DNA of 64,000 nt from the IMG/VR virus record IMGVR_UViG_3300032401_001693, positions 1 to 64,000 of that record; one strand, given 5' to 3'. The notes under the pieces are model-generated. The model did no database searches. It was given only the letters and a program-made list of their open reading frames with translations, and was not told where the DNA came from. Source of the stretch: a virus. The stretch's first letter is position 1; each line of letters starts with the position of its first letter. Both the position numbers and the translations under genes were made by a program. Shown one piece after another: positions 1 through 7,250 of the stretch.

Positions 1-76
1 GAAGTTAAAACTGACCTATCTCTTCACTTTGAAGGGTTTCTTAAACTTTTAGATTTCTATTACATCAACAAACGAT

Positions 77-84
77 TATATAAG
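77..84 (+). promoter_or_regulatory. Putative T4-like late promoter (TATATAAG)
   Basis: The TATATAAG core lies just upstream of a structured leader and the first gene. It matches, less exactly, the TATATAAATCAT cores at 13479, 52051 and 54411. T4 late promoters have TATAAATA as their only core element; the use here is inferred from recurrence and placement. Confidence 0.45.
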
Positions 85-89
85 TAGAA

Positions 90-173
90 TGATGGCCAAT
101 GGTGGCGAAAGCCAGAGTGATAGCACTGAAGTTATACGAGTAGGACTCTATAGAGCCTGCCCATTGGCCGTCA
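90..173 (+). ncRNA. Structured RNA leader, multibranch fold
   Basis: A 13-base-pair closing stem (90-102 with 161-173, one G-U) encloses three hairpins: UGGC-GAAA-GCCA at 103-114 with a GNRA tetraloop, AGUG/CACU at 116-127, and GG-A-CUC-UAUA-GAG-CC at 143-157. It starts 6 bases after a TATATAAG promoter core and ends 17 bases before the first start codon, so it would form the 5' end of the transcript. I do not recognise the family. It could protect or process the mRNA, or be a cis-regulator. Confidence 0.5.
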
Positions 174-189
174 ATTTAGGGAGGAGAAG

Positions 190-552
190 ATGGATATAAA
201 AGAGATTGATAGAGTAGTTGCCCATCTTGTTAAGGAATTAGGACAAGCTAAATCCCACATCAAGGAGTTGGAGGAGGAGGGGAAGAGGATTACCTCTTTC
301 CTTGGAAAACCAATGGAATATTGGATAGAACTTGATGTATATGCGAAGGAAAATATGTATGAAGAAATGATTCTGAAGATATGTAATTTAGAAGCCCACA
401 TCAAGGAGATTGAAGAAATAAAATTGGAGGAAGTTGAACAAGAGAGGGAACGCCTCTCAAAACTCTTAGTAGAACTCTATAAATTGGTAGAGGAGAAAGG
501 AGAGAGGGAACGCCTCTCAAAACTCTTAGTAGAACTCTATAAGAAGTTTTAG
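190..552 (+). CDS. Coiled-coil protein
   Basis: This 120-residue protein is rich in Glu, Lys and Leu and is predicted helical coiled coil throughout. The start has a good GGAGGAG site. A 20-residue unit (RERLSKLLVELYK) is repeated in tandem at the C terminus, encoded by a 60-base duplication. Phrases such as MDIKEI and HIKELEEE recur in the next two small genes, so the three probably arose by partial duplication. The function is unknown. Confidence 0.75.
   Translation: MDIKEIDRVVAHLVKELGQAKSHIKELEEEGKRITSFLGKPMEYWIELDVYAKENMYEEMILKICNLEAHIKEIEEIKLEEVEQERERLSKLLVELYKLVEEKGERERLSKLLVELYKKF
441..540 (+). repeat. 60-base tandem repeat inside coiled-coil gene
   Basis: Bases 441-480 are identical to 501-540. 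The period of 60 keeps the reading frame, so the repeat lengthens the coiled coil by 20 residues. Confidence 0.9.
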
Positions 553-581
553 AATGGAGAAACTTTGACGGGGAGGGGAAG

Positions 582-839
582 ATGGATGAGAAGTGTGATC
601 ATGATAAAAGATTTAGGGGGGTATTGTTTACCACCAATGGGTGTTTAGCCTGCGAACTGGAGAAGATGATCTCTGAAAATGAAAGGTTAGGAGAGAAGCT
701 CAAGGAGTTGGAGGAGGAAAACTTGGAATTAAAAGAGGAGATTGAGAAACATATAAAACCAGGTTCATATATGTCATCATACGGAACGGTATATCCATCA
801 CACCACATGGCGTTAGCAAAACTGGTGAAAAAAGTTTGA
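582..839 (+). CDS. Small Cys-containing coiled-coil protein
   Basis: 85 residues with an N-terminal Cys/His cluster (CDHD and GCLACE) that could bind metal, followed by a Leu/Glu/Lys coiled coil and a short Tyr/Ser/Pro-rich tail. The start is supported by GGGGAGGGG. The function is unknown; it lies in the leader operon with the two neighbouring coiled-coil genes. Confidence 0.7.
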   Translation: MDEKCDHDKRFRGVLFTTNGCLACELEKMISENERLGEKLKELEEENLELKEEIEKHIKPGSYMSSYGTVYPSHHMALAKLVKKV

Positions 840-852
840 GGAGGAGGGGAAG

Positions 853-1026
853 ATGAAACAAAGTAGAAGTAAAGCCAGAAGGATTGCCATTCAGAAAGGG
901 GAAACCTTTCCTGAGATGGATATAAAAGAGATTGAGGGTAGATTGGGAAAAGGGAGTTTATGGGCAGATGAACATATTAACATTCTCCTCTCCTACATCA
1001 AGGAGTTGGAGGAGGGTAAAGAATAG
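853..1026 (+). CDS. Small basic/coiled-coil protein
   Basis: 57 residues, preceded by GAGGAGGGGAAG. The basic N terminus (KQSRSKARR) is followed by MDIKEIEG and YIKELEEG, which repeat phrases of the gene at 190. It looks like a recombined relative of its upstream neighbours. The function is unknown. Confidence 0.6.
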   Translation: MKQSRSKARRIAIQKGETFPEMDIKEIEGRLGKGSLWADEHINILLSYIKELEEGKE

Positions 1027-1039
1027 TTCCTAGCAGGTT

Positions 1040-1050
1040 TATATAAATTC
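1040..1050 (+). promoter_or_regulatory. Putative late promoter upstream of terminase small subunit
   Basis: TATATAAATTC lies about 65 bases upstream of the terminase small-subunit gene and shares TATATAAAT with the sites at 13479, 52051 and 54411. Confidence 0.5.
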
Positions 1051-1114
1051 TTTATATGAGTGAGTTTGAGTGGTATTTTCTTAACATAGGATTCTATAGG
1101 AGTAAATCTAAAAT

Positions 1115-1711
1115 TTGGAAGAAGAAAGCTTAGAAAGTCAAGAAAGCTTAGAAAACTTGGAAAGCTTGGAACCAGAAGTGGTGGAAGAACCAAGAAGACT
1201 TCCAATAGAAATAGATAAGCCTGAACCTCCTAAGCGAAAGTTAAGACCTGTAGAGATTAAGATAGCTGAGATGGCTGCTAGGGGATGGACTCCAGAAGAG
1301 ATTGCAAAGGAGGTACATAGATCTAGGGAAAGAGTGTATCTTATTCTAAAAACTGAAGAAGTATGGGACTATATGAAAGGTATTATTAGAGATACCTTTT
1401 CTGAGGGGGATAGGATACTTGTTCTTCTGTATAAGAAGGCTATGAAGGGGCTAGATGACGATCTCCAATCCTCAGATCCTGATGTTAGGAAAGTGGCTAG
1501 AGATCAAGTGCTCAAAACTGTACTTTCTAAGATAGGTGCTCTTACTGAGGGAGAAAAGACTCAGGTCAATTTGTTCCAGTTTATGGGTGGCGGGAAAGAA
1601 GGATCGGGCCAATCTCTAATTCAGTCCATGGATGATATAATACTTCAGAAACGGAAGGAACGGGGTCTTTCATTAAATGATGAGGATGACGAGGAGACTA
1701 TGCCCGTGTAG
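1115..1711 (+). CDS. terS: Probable terminase small subunit
   Basis: The 198-residue protein has an acidic N-terminal repeat (ESLESQESLENLESLE), then a helix-turn-helix at about residues 45-75 (MAARGWTPEEIAKEVHRSRERVYLIL), as in small terminase subunits that recognise the packaging site. A helical region and an acidic tail follow. An in-frame stop at 1109 forces a TTG start at 1115, with a GGAG about 12 bases upstream. The UAG stop lies within the 5' end of the following tRNA. The large subunit gene is 4 kb downstream. The assignment rests on the HTH and position. Confidence 0.65.
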   Translation: MEEESLESQESLENLESLEPEVVEEPRRLPIEIDKPEPPKRKLRPVEIKIAEMAARGWTPEEIAKEVHRSRERVYLILKTEEVWDYMKGIIRDTFSEGDRILVLLYKKAMKGLDDDLQSSDPDVRKVARDQVLKTVLSKIGALTEGEKTQVNLFQFMGGGKEGSGQSLIQSMDDIILQKRKERGLSLNDEDDEETMPV

Positions 1712-1948
1712 CTTAATGGAAGAGCCTTGGTTTGTAGCCGAGAAGATGTGGGTTCGATCCCTTTAAAAACGGAGTTTCAATTGTTACATTATAAGGAGGT
1801 GGATTAAAGATGGAAATGAAATTTTTTTGGGAAGTATTGTTTCCACTTATAATAGTTGTTTCTGTTTGGGCAGGTGGTATTGTCTACGTTTGCTTAAAAC
1901 CTTCTCTTTGGCCAAAGTTATTTATGGGTTCGATTCCTACCGCGGGCT
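1702..1948 (+). tRNA. Interrupted tRNA-Thr (anticodon UGU)
   Basis: Bases 1702-1758 give the acceptor 5' strand GCCCGUG, D-arm, anticodon arm (CUUGG/CCGAG, loop UUUGUAG, anticodon UGU) and half the T-arm (GUGGG, UUCGAU). The expected 3' side is missing there, but it occurs at 1935-1947: U, CCUAC, then CGCGGGC, which pairs over all 7 acceptor bases. Joining the two parts gives a near-complete 71-nt tRNA, apart from a missing base 26 and no encoded CCA. A 176-base insertion separates them, flanked by TGGGTTCGAT at 1749 and 1925. It may be a disrupted gene, two partial copies, or a gene with an unusual intron. Confidence 0.6.
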
Positions 1949-1965
1949 TAGAAGGAGGCATATGA
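1810..1965 (+). CDS. Small membrane protein inside split tRNA
   Basis: 51 residues with a strong N-terminal hydrophobic span (FFWEVLFPLIIVVSVWAGGIVYV). It starts at ATG 1810 after AAGGAGGTGG. Its last codons read through the 3' half of the tRNA and overlap the next start by 4 bases. It may be cargo of the insertion that split the tRNA. The function is unknown. Confidence 0.5.
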   Translation: MEMKFFWEVLFPLIIVVSVWAGGIVYVCLKPSLWPKLFMGSIPTAGLEGGI

Positions 1966-2108
1966 AGATTAAGGAACTAATAGAAAAACTTTTAGAAGTT
2001 GAAAGAGATTATGGAAATCTACCGGTTTATGAATATACAACTCTTTCATCCTATCTCGGAATGGATGGTGTAATGGAGATCTATGATGATTATTTGGTAA
2101 TAAAGTAA
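1962..2108 (+). CDS. Small conserved-type hypothetical protein
   Basis: 48 residues beginning MKIKELIEKLLEVERDYG and ending in an acidic/Tyr-rich stretch, a pattern often seen in small phage proteins. The start is chosen for its GAAGGAGG site. No function can be given. Confidence 0.65.
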   Translation: MKIKELIEKLLEVERDYGNLPVYEYTTLSSYLGMDGVMEIYDDYLVIK

Positions 2109-2145
2109 AAGTCTAATAATCTATTTAATATAGGTAGGAGGGGAT

Positions 2146-2355
2146 ATGACAGAGTATAGTGGCAAGACAGGCAGCATTGGGATTCTGAGTTTAGGAGCAA
2201 TAGATTTATTGGGTCAGTTAACAGGGGACGATCTTTCTACTTGGGAGTTCCATGCTGGCCTTTCATTGGATCAGCGTGATTGGCAGGCAAAGATTCCAGA
2301 GAGTGAGCCACCAAGGCAGCCAAAACCAAGGAGACTTTTGAGACCTTGTGACTGA
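2146..2355 (+). CDS. Small protein with C-terminal RRLLRP tag
   Basis: 69 residues, good TAGGAGGGG site. A neutral, Gly/Leu/Trp-containing body is followed by a Pro-rich linker and the basic tail KPRRLLRPCD. Related tails (R-M-L-R) end the proteins finishing at 7487, 8467, 12000 and 13468, whose bodies do not resemble one another. The tail is probably a shared binding or targeting signal; the body is unrecognised. Confidence 0.65.
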   Translation: MTEYSGKTGSIGILSLGAIDLLGQLTGDDLSTWEFHAGLSLDQRDWQAKIPESEPPRQPKPRRLLRPCD

Positions 2356-2397
2356 TTGGAAAGAAGGCTCAAACTCTATGAAAGGAGGTGAGAAAAT

Positions 2398-2622
2398 ATG
2401 GGATGGACACCAGATCAAATAGTTGCACTACTTATGTTGTTGATCCAGTCCGGGTTGATTCAGGCTCTTGTGGATCTAATCACTGCTATCTTTGGTGGTA
2501 GCAAATCTCCAGAACAAGTTCACACTATGGTAATGGGGATATTGGCGCCTTTTGTTCCTGGAGAGGCAGTAGATGTAGTTGCCAAGTTAGTGTACATTGA
2601 AATCTCCAGACGTATTATCTAA
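2398..2622 (+). CDS. Small hydrophobic helical protein
   Basis: 74 residues, preceded by AAAGGAGGTGAG. The first half (QIVALLMLLIQSGLIQALVDLITAIFGG) is hydrophobic and probably membrane-associated; the second half is amphipathic. It faintly resembles the protein at 30926. The function is unknown. Confidence 0.65.
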   Translation: MGWTPDQIVALLMLLIQSGLIQALVDLITAIFGGSKSPEQVHTMVMGILAPFVPGEAVDVVAKLVYIEISRRII

Positions 2623-2653
2623 GAACTTTCTGAGAAAGGCTAAAGGAGGAACT

Positions 2654-3181
2654 ATGAAGCTAATTGAAGCAATGAAAAGTGTTAAGGAACTGAAAAGAAA
2701 GTCTTCTGATCTTAGGGATAAAGTCAAAATGTTCTGCGCTGACTATGAACACGAGAATCCTGCCTATGGTGATAAGCAGAAAGAACAGATCAAATCCTGG
2801 TTAGATTCCCATAGGGATATTGTGAAACAGATTCTTGATCTTAAGCTAAAGATCCAGAAAACCAATATCTCGACTCTAGTTACTATCACTTTAGATGGGA
2901 AAGATGTAGAACAGTCCATATCTGCTTGGATACTGAGGCGTGGGCAAGGAGTAGACCTTTATGGGTTAGCTCACGAAGAGCTTGCTATGTGGAGCCAACT
3001 TACTGATCGTGGTTTGAAAGAAGGCAAAGTGGCATCTTCAACAGGTGTTATAGAGACTAAGATTAGACGCTACTATGATCCTGCTCTCCGAGATAGGATG
3101 AAAGAGTTGTATATTTCGGAACCTCAAATCATTGATGCTACTCTGGAAGTAGTCAACGCTAGGACAGATTTAGTAGAATAA
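2654..3181 (+). CDS. DIP1984-like helical protein
   Basis: 175 residues starting MKLIEAMKSVKELKRKSSDLRDKV, with a later KLKIQKTN. This helical pattern resembles DIP1984/septicolysin-type phage proteins, in which LxxxI.xTN is typical. The ATG at 2654 has an AAAGGAGG site and is preferred to the upstream alternative at 2597. The role is unknown. Confidence 0.65.
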   Translation: MKLIEAMKSVKELKRKSSDLRDKVKMFCADYEHENPAYGDKQKEQIKSWLDSHRDIVKQILDLKLKIQKTNISTLVTITLDGKDVEQSISAWILRRGQGVDLYGLAHEELAMWSQLTDRGLKEGKVASSTGVIETKIRRYYDPALRDRMKELYISEPQIIDATLEVVNARTDLVE

Positions 3182-3199
3182 CTAAAAAAGGAGACTAAA

Positions 3200-3916
3200 A
3201 TGAAAAAATGTGTCGTGATTGTCTTATTTCTGAGTTTGGTTTTTTGTGGAGGAGTGTTTGCTCAAGTGAACCATATTGTGAATACTAATCTAAACACTAA
3301 CACTAATACTAACCTGAACACTAATACTAACCTAAACACGAATTTGAACACTAACACTAACCTGCAGGGTCAGGTTCAAGGCCAAATGCAAGGACAGTTC
3401 CAGGGGCAGGGTCAGGATCAGATGAATAACTGGTCACAAACTTTCGAAACACCCGATAGGATTACTGGAGTTATAGCTCCTAATCAGGTTGCTCCTTCAG
3501 ACTTAAGCTATGGTCAAGGTTCTCAAAGAAACGTAACTAAAGCATCCTGGATGCCGTTATTCGGTGTAGGAACTATTCAGCCTTTGGTTAGTACAGATTG
3601 CGTTGTTGAAGTGATTTGGATTGAATGTGACATAAAGTTTAAAAACCTTTACAAAACAGTACTTGACGGTATCAAGACTGCTACTAGTAAGGTTCCAGCC
3701 GCTGGTCTTAGGTATCAGATCATAGAAGTGGATTCTGCCAAAAGTTGGACTACTGGTGGGAGTATAGCTGGAAATGGTGTTGGTCCTACTGGGAGTGGTG
3801 GATTTGGAGTAGTTGGTGGTTTTGTTCCCAATATGGGAAGGTGGAAACAAAGTAACTTGTATAATATAGTGCTGGTTCAGGTTCAGGAGTTCAAATCCGA
3901 AATTAAGAAGAAATAA
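3200..3916 (+). CDS. Secreted protein with Asn/Thr and Gln/Gly repeats
   Basis: 238 residues with a clear signal peptide (KK, hydrophobic core, cleavage near GVFA-QV). It is followed by about 30 residues of N-T-N-L repeats and a Q-G-Q repeat, then a folded domain from about residue 80 with Gly-rich loops and two Cys. It would be exported across the host inner membrane. Such repeats are more typical of bacterial secreted proteins, so transfer from a host is possible. The role may be host-surface modification; that is a guess. Confidence 0.75.
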   Translation: MKKCVVIVLFLSLVFCGGVFAQVNHIVNTNLNTNTNTNLNTNTNLNTNLNTNTNLQGQVQGQMQGQFQGQGQDQMNNWSQTFETPDRITGVIAPNQVAPSDLSYGQGSQRNVTKASWMPLFGVGTIQPLVSTDCVVEVIWIECDIKFKNLYKTVLDGIKTATSKVPAAGLRYQIIEVDSAKSWTTGGSIAGNGVGPTGSGGFGVVGGFVPNMGRWKQSNLYNIVLVQVQEFKSEIKKK

Positions 3917-4096
3917 ATGTGGTATGAGGTTTCAGAACAGGACGAGTTAGAATGGAAGTTGAGTTGGGTGCAATGTCCAATCTGTTGTAACCAGTTCTGT
4001 ATTACAATATTAGGCGAATGCCCTACGTGTGGAGATAGTCGCATTAGCGACACCCATTCTAAGTGTATGGGGAAAACTGGAAAAGAGAAAGCGTAG
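3917..4096 (+). CDS. Small zinc-ribbon protein
   Basis: 59 residues beginning directly after the previous stop. CPICC and CPTCG, spaced by about 13 residues, form a likely four-Cys zinc ribbon. It has no clear Shine-Dalgarno of its own, so it may be translationally coupled. The function is unknown. Confidence 0.6.
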   Translation: MWYEVSEQDELEWKLSWVQCPICCNQFCITILGECPTCGDSRISDTHSKCMGKTGKEKA

Positions 4097-4430
4097 CCTG
4101 AGACGACAAGAAGGCAATTATAGCATGGGTGAATACCATATTACTTCTCTGTAAGTGGATCGGCTGAAAACCGAGTTGATACTTATAGTGAACCCACTCA
4201 AGGCTGAAGGATTATGATTGAAGTAGGAAAGGCTAAGTCGTCGAAAGGTTTATGGTGCAAGGGTTAAGGATGAGGCTCGAAGCGTAAGCAGAGAGAATGT
4301 CCTGGGGAAAGTTGAGTTTCTTTCTCTCCCACTAGAACTTCCTGGGCTTCCCACACGGGAGGGCAAATGATAGATAAGGAAGATTTGTAATGAAAACAAG
4401 GGTTTAACCTCAATCGCTGCCCTACCGGCA
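4097..4430 (+). ncRNA. Non-coding block with RNA-like secondary structure
   Basis: About 330 bases with no plausible + strand gene. Stems seen by eye are GACGAC/GTCGTC (4102-4107 with 4237-4242), AGTGG/CCACT (4154-4158 with 4194-4198) enclosing the hairpin TCGG/CCGA (4160-4174), GAGAGAA/TTCTCTC (4291-4297 with 4322-4328), and CTTCCC/GGGAGG (4347-4362). In a genome this compact, such a gap suggests a structured RNA. It does not match a group I intron, tmRNA or RNase P pattern that I recognise. Confidence 0.45.
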
Positions 4431-4444
4431 TGACGGGGAGAAGG

Positions 4445-4687
4445 ATGAATATGGATCCAAAGAAAATTATAGTAGAAGATATGGAGTTTGAGACTGTAAA
4501 AGAAGAATGGTGTGAGTATATGCTAGAGGATGGCGTAATGATAAAAATTAAACTCATAGCTACTGAAATTAGAAAAGTAGTTGGGGAGTATGACGAACTG
4601 GGCAGGCCAGTTTATCATTTTAAGTTTCAGACTGTAAATAGGATGATTTATCCTAAAGTAAAGAATCCTCAGGATTTAGTGAGTTAG
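4445..4687 (+). CDS. Small hypothetical protein
   Basis: 80 residues beginning MNMDPKKIIVEDMEFETVKEEW, alternating strands and charged turns, with no recognised motif. The ATG at 4445 follows GGGGAGAAGG and is preferred to the ATG at 4430. It ends one base before the next ATG. Confidence 0.6.
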   Translation: MNMDPKKIIVEDMEFETVKEEWCEYMLEDGVMIKIKLIATEIRKVVGEYDELGRPVYHFKFQTVNRMIYPKVKNPQDLVS

Positions 4688-4861
4688 ATGCTATTTAGTT
4701 CAGAAGAGATTTGCCAGAGTTGTATTCATGCCTGGTTTCACGAATGCTGCCAAACATTTTGCTACTGCCTACAAGGGCATGAAGACGATCAGGATGCTGT
4801 AAGTGGTAAATGCCCTTTTCATGTAACTGGTAAAAGAGTGTCTATGGAAGGAGGAAGGTGA
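4688..4861 (+). CDS. Cys-rich small protein
   Basis: 57 residues with seven Cys in the first 42 (CQSC, CCQTFCYC, KCPFH) and several His, suggesting metal binding. It begins directly after the previous stop. The function is unknown. Confidence 0.5.
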   Translation: MLFSSEEICQSCIHAWFHECCQTFCYCLQGHEDDQDAVSGKCPFHVTGKRVSMEGGR

Positions 4862-4874
4862 CTGATCAAATAGT

Positions 4875-5018
4875 ATGAAACCTTTTCTGAATATTGCTTT
4901 AACAGTAGTTTGTATTTTAATCCTGTTTCCTGCCCACCCTTTGTTTTGGTGGGGGTTTGCTGTAATAGGAGCATATGTAGTATCAAAATCGGTAGTCGAT
5001 GGGTTATTCAATGATTGA
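4875..5018 (+). CDS. Small membrane protein
   Basis: 47 residues, mostly two hydrophobic stretches (IALTVVCILILF and WWGFAVIGAYVV). It overlaps the start of the next gene by eight bases. It is probably an inner-membrane peptide of unknown function. Confidence 0.5.
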   Translation: MKPFLNIALTVVCILILFPAHPLFWWGFAVIGAYVVSKSVVDGLFND

Positions 5019-5601
5019 AGTAATTAAGGATTATGAGGTTGTAGTAGATAATTTTAGGGAGATCGCTACTGCATCTATCGAACGAAAAGGGTTCCATGAT
5101 CTAATGGTCTATTTACAGGGTACTGATTTTTTTACTGCTCCCTGTTCTACTATTTACCATCTAAATGTTGAAGGAGGATTAGTTCTACATTCTTTGAATA
5201 CGCTACTGGTTATGGAACGTTTGGTAGAAACCTATGGTGACTTTGCTTCTAGGTCAAGTCGGGCAATAGTTAGTCTATTCCACGATGTCTGTAAAGCTGA
5301 CTATTATGTCAAAACAATAAAGAATGTCAAAAAAGATGGAAAATGGGGAGAAGATGAAGTCTGGTCTGTTGAGGACAAATTTCCTGTAGGTCACGGTGAG
5401 AAAAGTGTTATTATACTTCAGAGGTTTATGGAGCTATCTTTGGAGGAGATTTTGGCCATTAGATGGCACATGTCAGCATGGGATCCAGCAGTTCATTTTT
5501 CTTACCTTAGTGGCAAATCATTTAATTCAGCTATGGATACCTATAAGTTACTAAAAGCTTTAGTAGTAGCTGATGCTGAGGCTACTTACTTTCTGGAGTA
5601 G
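5011..5601 (+). CDS. HD-domain phosphohydrolase
   Basis: 196 residues with an HD-superfamily metal site: His in NVEGGLVLHSLNT, the pair LFHDVCK, then GHGEKS and RWHMSAWD downstream. Such enzymes hydrolyse phosphate esters of nucleotides or nucleic acids; the substrate cannot be told. ATG 5011 is used; ATG 4999 is also in frame and neither has a clear ribosome site. A different HD domain is fused in the protein at 39775. Confidence 0.8.
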   Translation: MIEVIKDYEVVVDNFREIATASIERKGFHDLMVYLQGTDFFTAPCSTIYHLNVEGGLVLHSLNTLLVMERLVETYGDFASRSSRAIVSLFHDVCKADYYVKTIKNVKKDGKWGEDEVWSVEDKFPVGHGEKSVIILQRFMELSLEEILAIRWHMSAWDPAVHFSYLSGKSFNSAMDTYKLLKALVVADAEATYFLE

Positions 5602-5614
5602 AAGTATGTTTATC

Positions 5615-5715
5615 TACCAATGAGATTCTACCAATTAGATGCCTACCAATGAGACCTACCCAATGAGATTCTACCAATTAGATGCCTACCAATGAGACCT
5701 ACCCAATGAGATGAC
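5615..5715 (+). repeat. Iteron-like 43-base tandem repeat
   Basis: A 43-base unit starting CAATGAGATTC occurs at 5618 and 5661, with a partial third copy at 5704. Each unit is built from near-copies of TACCAATGAGA and TACCAATTAGA, giving about seven sub-repeats. It fills the gap before the large-terminase gene, where a packaging or regulatory protein could bind. It lacks the unique spacers of a CRISPR array. Confidence 0.8.
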
Positions 5716-5794
5716 AATCCTAAAATAGGAGAGTCAAATCCAAACTTCTAGAGCAATTTCCAGAAATAAGATTATCTATAATCCTAAATACTTT

Positions 5795-7240
5795 TTGGAG
5801 ACCCTTGTTGAAATAGTAGATAAAGACAAGAAGACTGTCCCCTTCATACTAAACCCACCCCAAGTCCGCTACTACAGAAATCGAACCTTCCGAGATATCA
5901 TTTTAAAACCGAGACAATTAGGATTCTCAACGGTTATCATGGGTCTGTTTCTACATGAAACCATGTATGTGCCTAATACCGTATCTGTTATAGTTGCGCA
6001 TACCTCAAATGATTCTGCAGATCTGTTCGATAGAGCCAGATTTATGTATAGTTCGGTTCCAGAAGTATTTAGGCCTTCATACAGGCGCTCCAACAGGAGG
6101 GAGCTATTCTTTGAGAAAATTAACTCAAGGTTTTATATAGGTTCTGCGGAGGCTAAGGATTTTGGATTATCTAAGACTATCAATAATCTACACTGCTCTG
6201 AGGTTAGTGCCTTGGCTTGGAGGCAGGACATGTTAGATGGTCTTTTAGAGGCAGTTCCTAGAAGTGGTCGTGTAGTTTTAGAGTCTACAGCCCGTGGTGA
6301 AGGAGGACCTTTTCACAAGATCTATGTAGGAGCTAAAGAAGAAACTAACGAGTTTAGAACTCACTACTACAGGTGGTATGAGCACAAGGAATACCAAGTG
6401 GCGCTTCATCCAGGTGAGAGAATGTCACTAGACGGAGAAGAACAGGATTTAGTAGATAGAGTGGGTTTATCATTAGCGCAGATTAAATGGAGAAGGGAAA
6501 AAGTATCTAGATTAGGTAAAATGTTTATCCAATGGTATCCTGAACTCGAGGATGAGGATGCTTTTATAAGGTCAGGAAGTCCAGTGTTTGATACTGAATT
6601 TCTAAAACTAAGAGATAAACAGCTATTGGAACAAAATCCTACGGAGATCTGGTTAGGTGGTGATTTGTATATCTATCGGGTAGCAGAGGCGGGTGCTAGA
6701 TATTATATAGGGGTTGATCCATCTGAGGGTGACATAAATTCAGACTATTCAGCCGCTATGGTTGTGCGTGGTTGGCCACTTCCAGTTGAACAGGTAGCAT
6801 TATTACATGGTCGTTGGACACCAGATATACTAAGTGAAAAGGTTTATAGAATAGGAATGGCGTATAATAAGGCTATGTTGGTGGTAGAAAGGAATAACCA
6901 TGGTCATGCGGTTATTCTAAATCTAACTAACGGAATAGTTAGACAGGGTGTAGTAAAATATCCGCCCTATCCTCAGATCTTTGTAGGTCCAGATAGGAAG
7001 TTAGGATTTTTAACTTCTAGTTCTTCCAAACCTCAGATCATCCAAGAGATAGATAGGGAGATGAGAAGTGGCGGACTAATAGTGAATTCTAAGACCTTCA
7101 TATCTGAGGCTAAGAAGTTTCAGTTTCTTAAGCAGGATAGGATGGGAGCAGCGTCTGGTACTCATGATGATGTGGTGATGGCCGCAGCTTTGGCGTTGGC
7201 AGGAGTGGGGTTAGGTGGATTTGATTTTAGCTTCACGTAA
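5795..7240 (+). CDS. terL: Terminase large subunit
   Basis: At least 481 residues. It is the DNA-packaging ATPase-nuclease. The ATPase has Walker A (KPRQLGFST, residues 38-46), a Walker B-like segment (NNLHCSEVSAL) and motif C (LESTARGEG). The RNase H-like nuclease shows IGVDPSEGDINSDYSA, LVVERNNHG and GTHDDVVMA acidic residues. The TTG at 5795 is used, but the same frame upstream reads IIYNPKYF-LETLVEIVDKD, which looks like genuine terminase sequence. Translation may therefore start earlier, at a non-ATG codon (ATC 5738 or ATT 5756) after GGAGAG. Confidence 0.95.
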   Translation: METLVEIVDKDKKTVPFILNPPQVRYYRNRTFRDIILKPRQLGFSTVIMGLFLHETMYVPNTVSVIVAHTSNDSADLFDRARFMYSSVPEVFRPSYRRSNRRELFFEKINSRFYIGSAEAKDFGLSKTINNLHCSEVSALAWRQDMLDGLLEAVPRSGRVVLESTARGEGGPFHKIYVGAKEETNEFRTHYYRWYEHKEYQVALHPGERMSLDGEEQDLVDRVGLSLAQIKWRREKVSRLGKMFIQWYPELEDEDAFIRSGSPVFDTEFLKLRDKQLLEQNPTEIWLGGDLYIYRVAEAGARYYIGVDPSEGDINSDYSAAMVVRGWPLPVEQVALLHGRWTPDILSEKVYRIGMAYNKAMLVVERNNHGHAVILNLTNGIVRQGVVKYPPYPQIFVGPDRKLGFLTSSSSKPQIIQEIDREMRSGGLIVNSKTFISEAKKFQFLKQDRMGAASGTHDDVVMAAALALAGVGLGGFDFSFT

Positions 7241-7250
7241 AGGAGGATTT

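Noticed and set aside
1827-1961. 93-residue ORF running from 1827 to 2108
   Set aside because: The ribosome site and neighbouring families support ATG 1962; the upstream part overlaps the small membrane ORF and the tRNA fragment.
4097-4430. Group I or group II intron, tmRNA or RNase P RNA
   Set aside because: I found no P7/P3-type core, domain V, tRNA-like end or RNase P conserved pattern. Only a generic structured RNA is claimed.
5615-5715. CRISPR array
   Set aside because: Units are contiguous and composite, with no unique spacers and no cas genes nearby.
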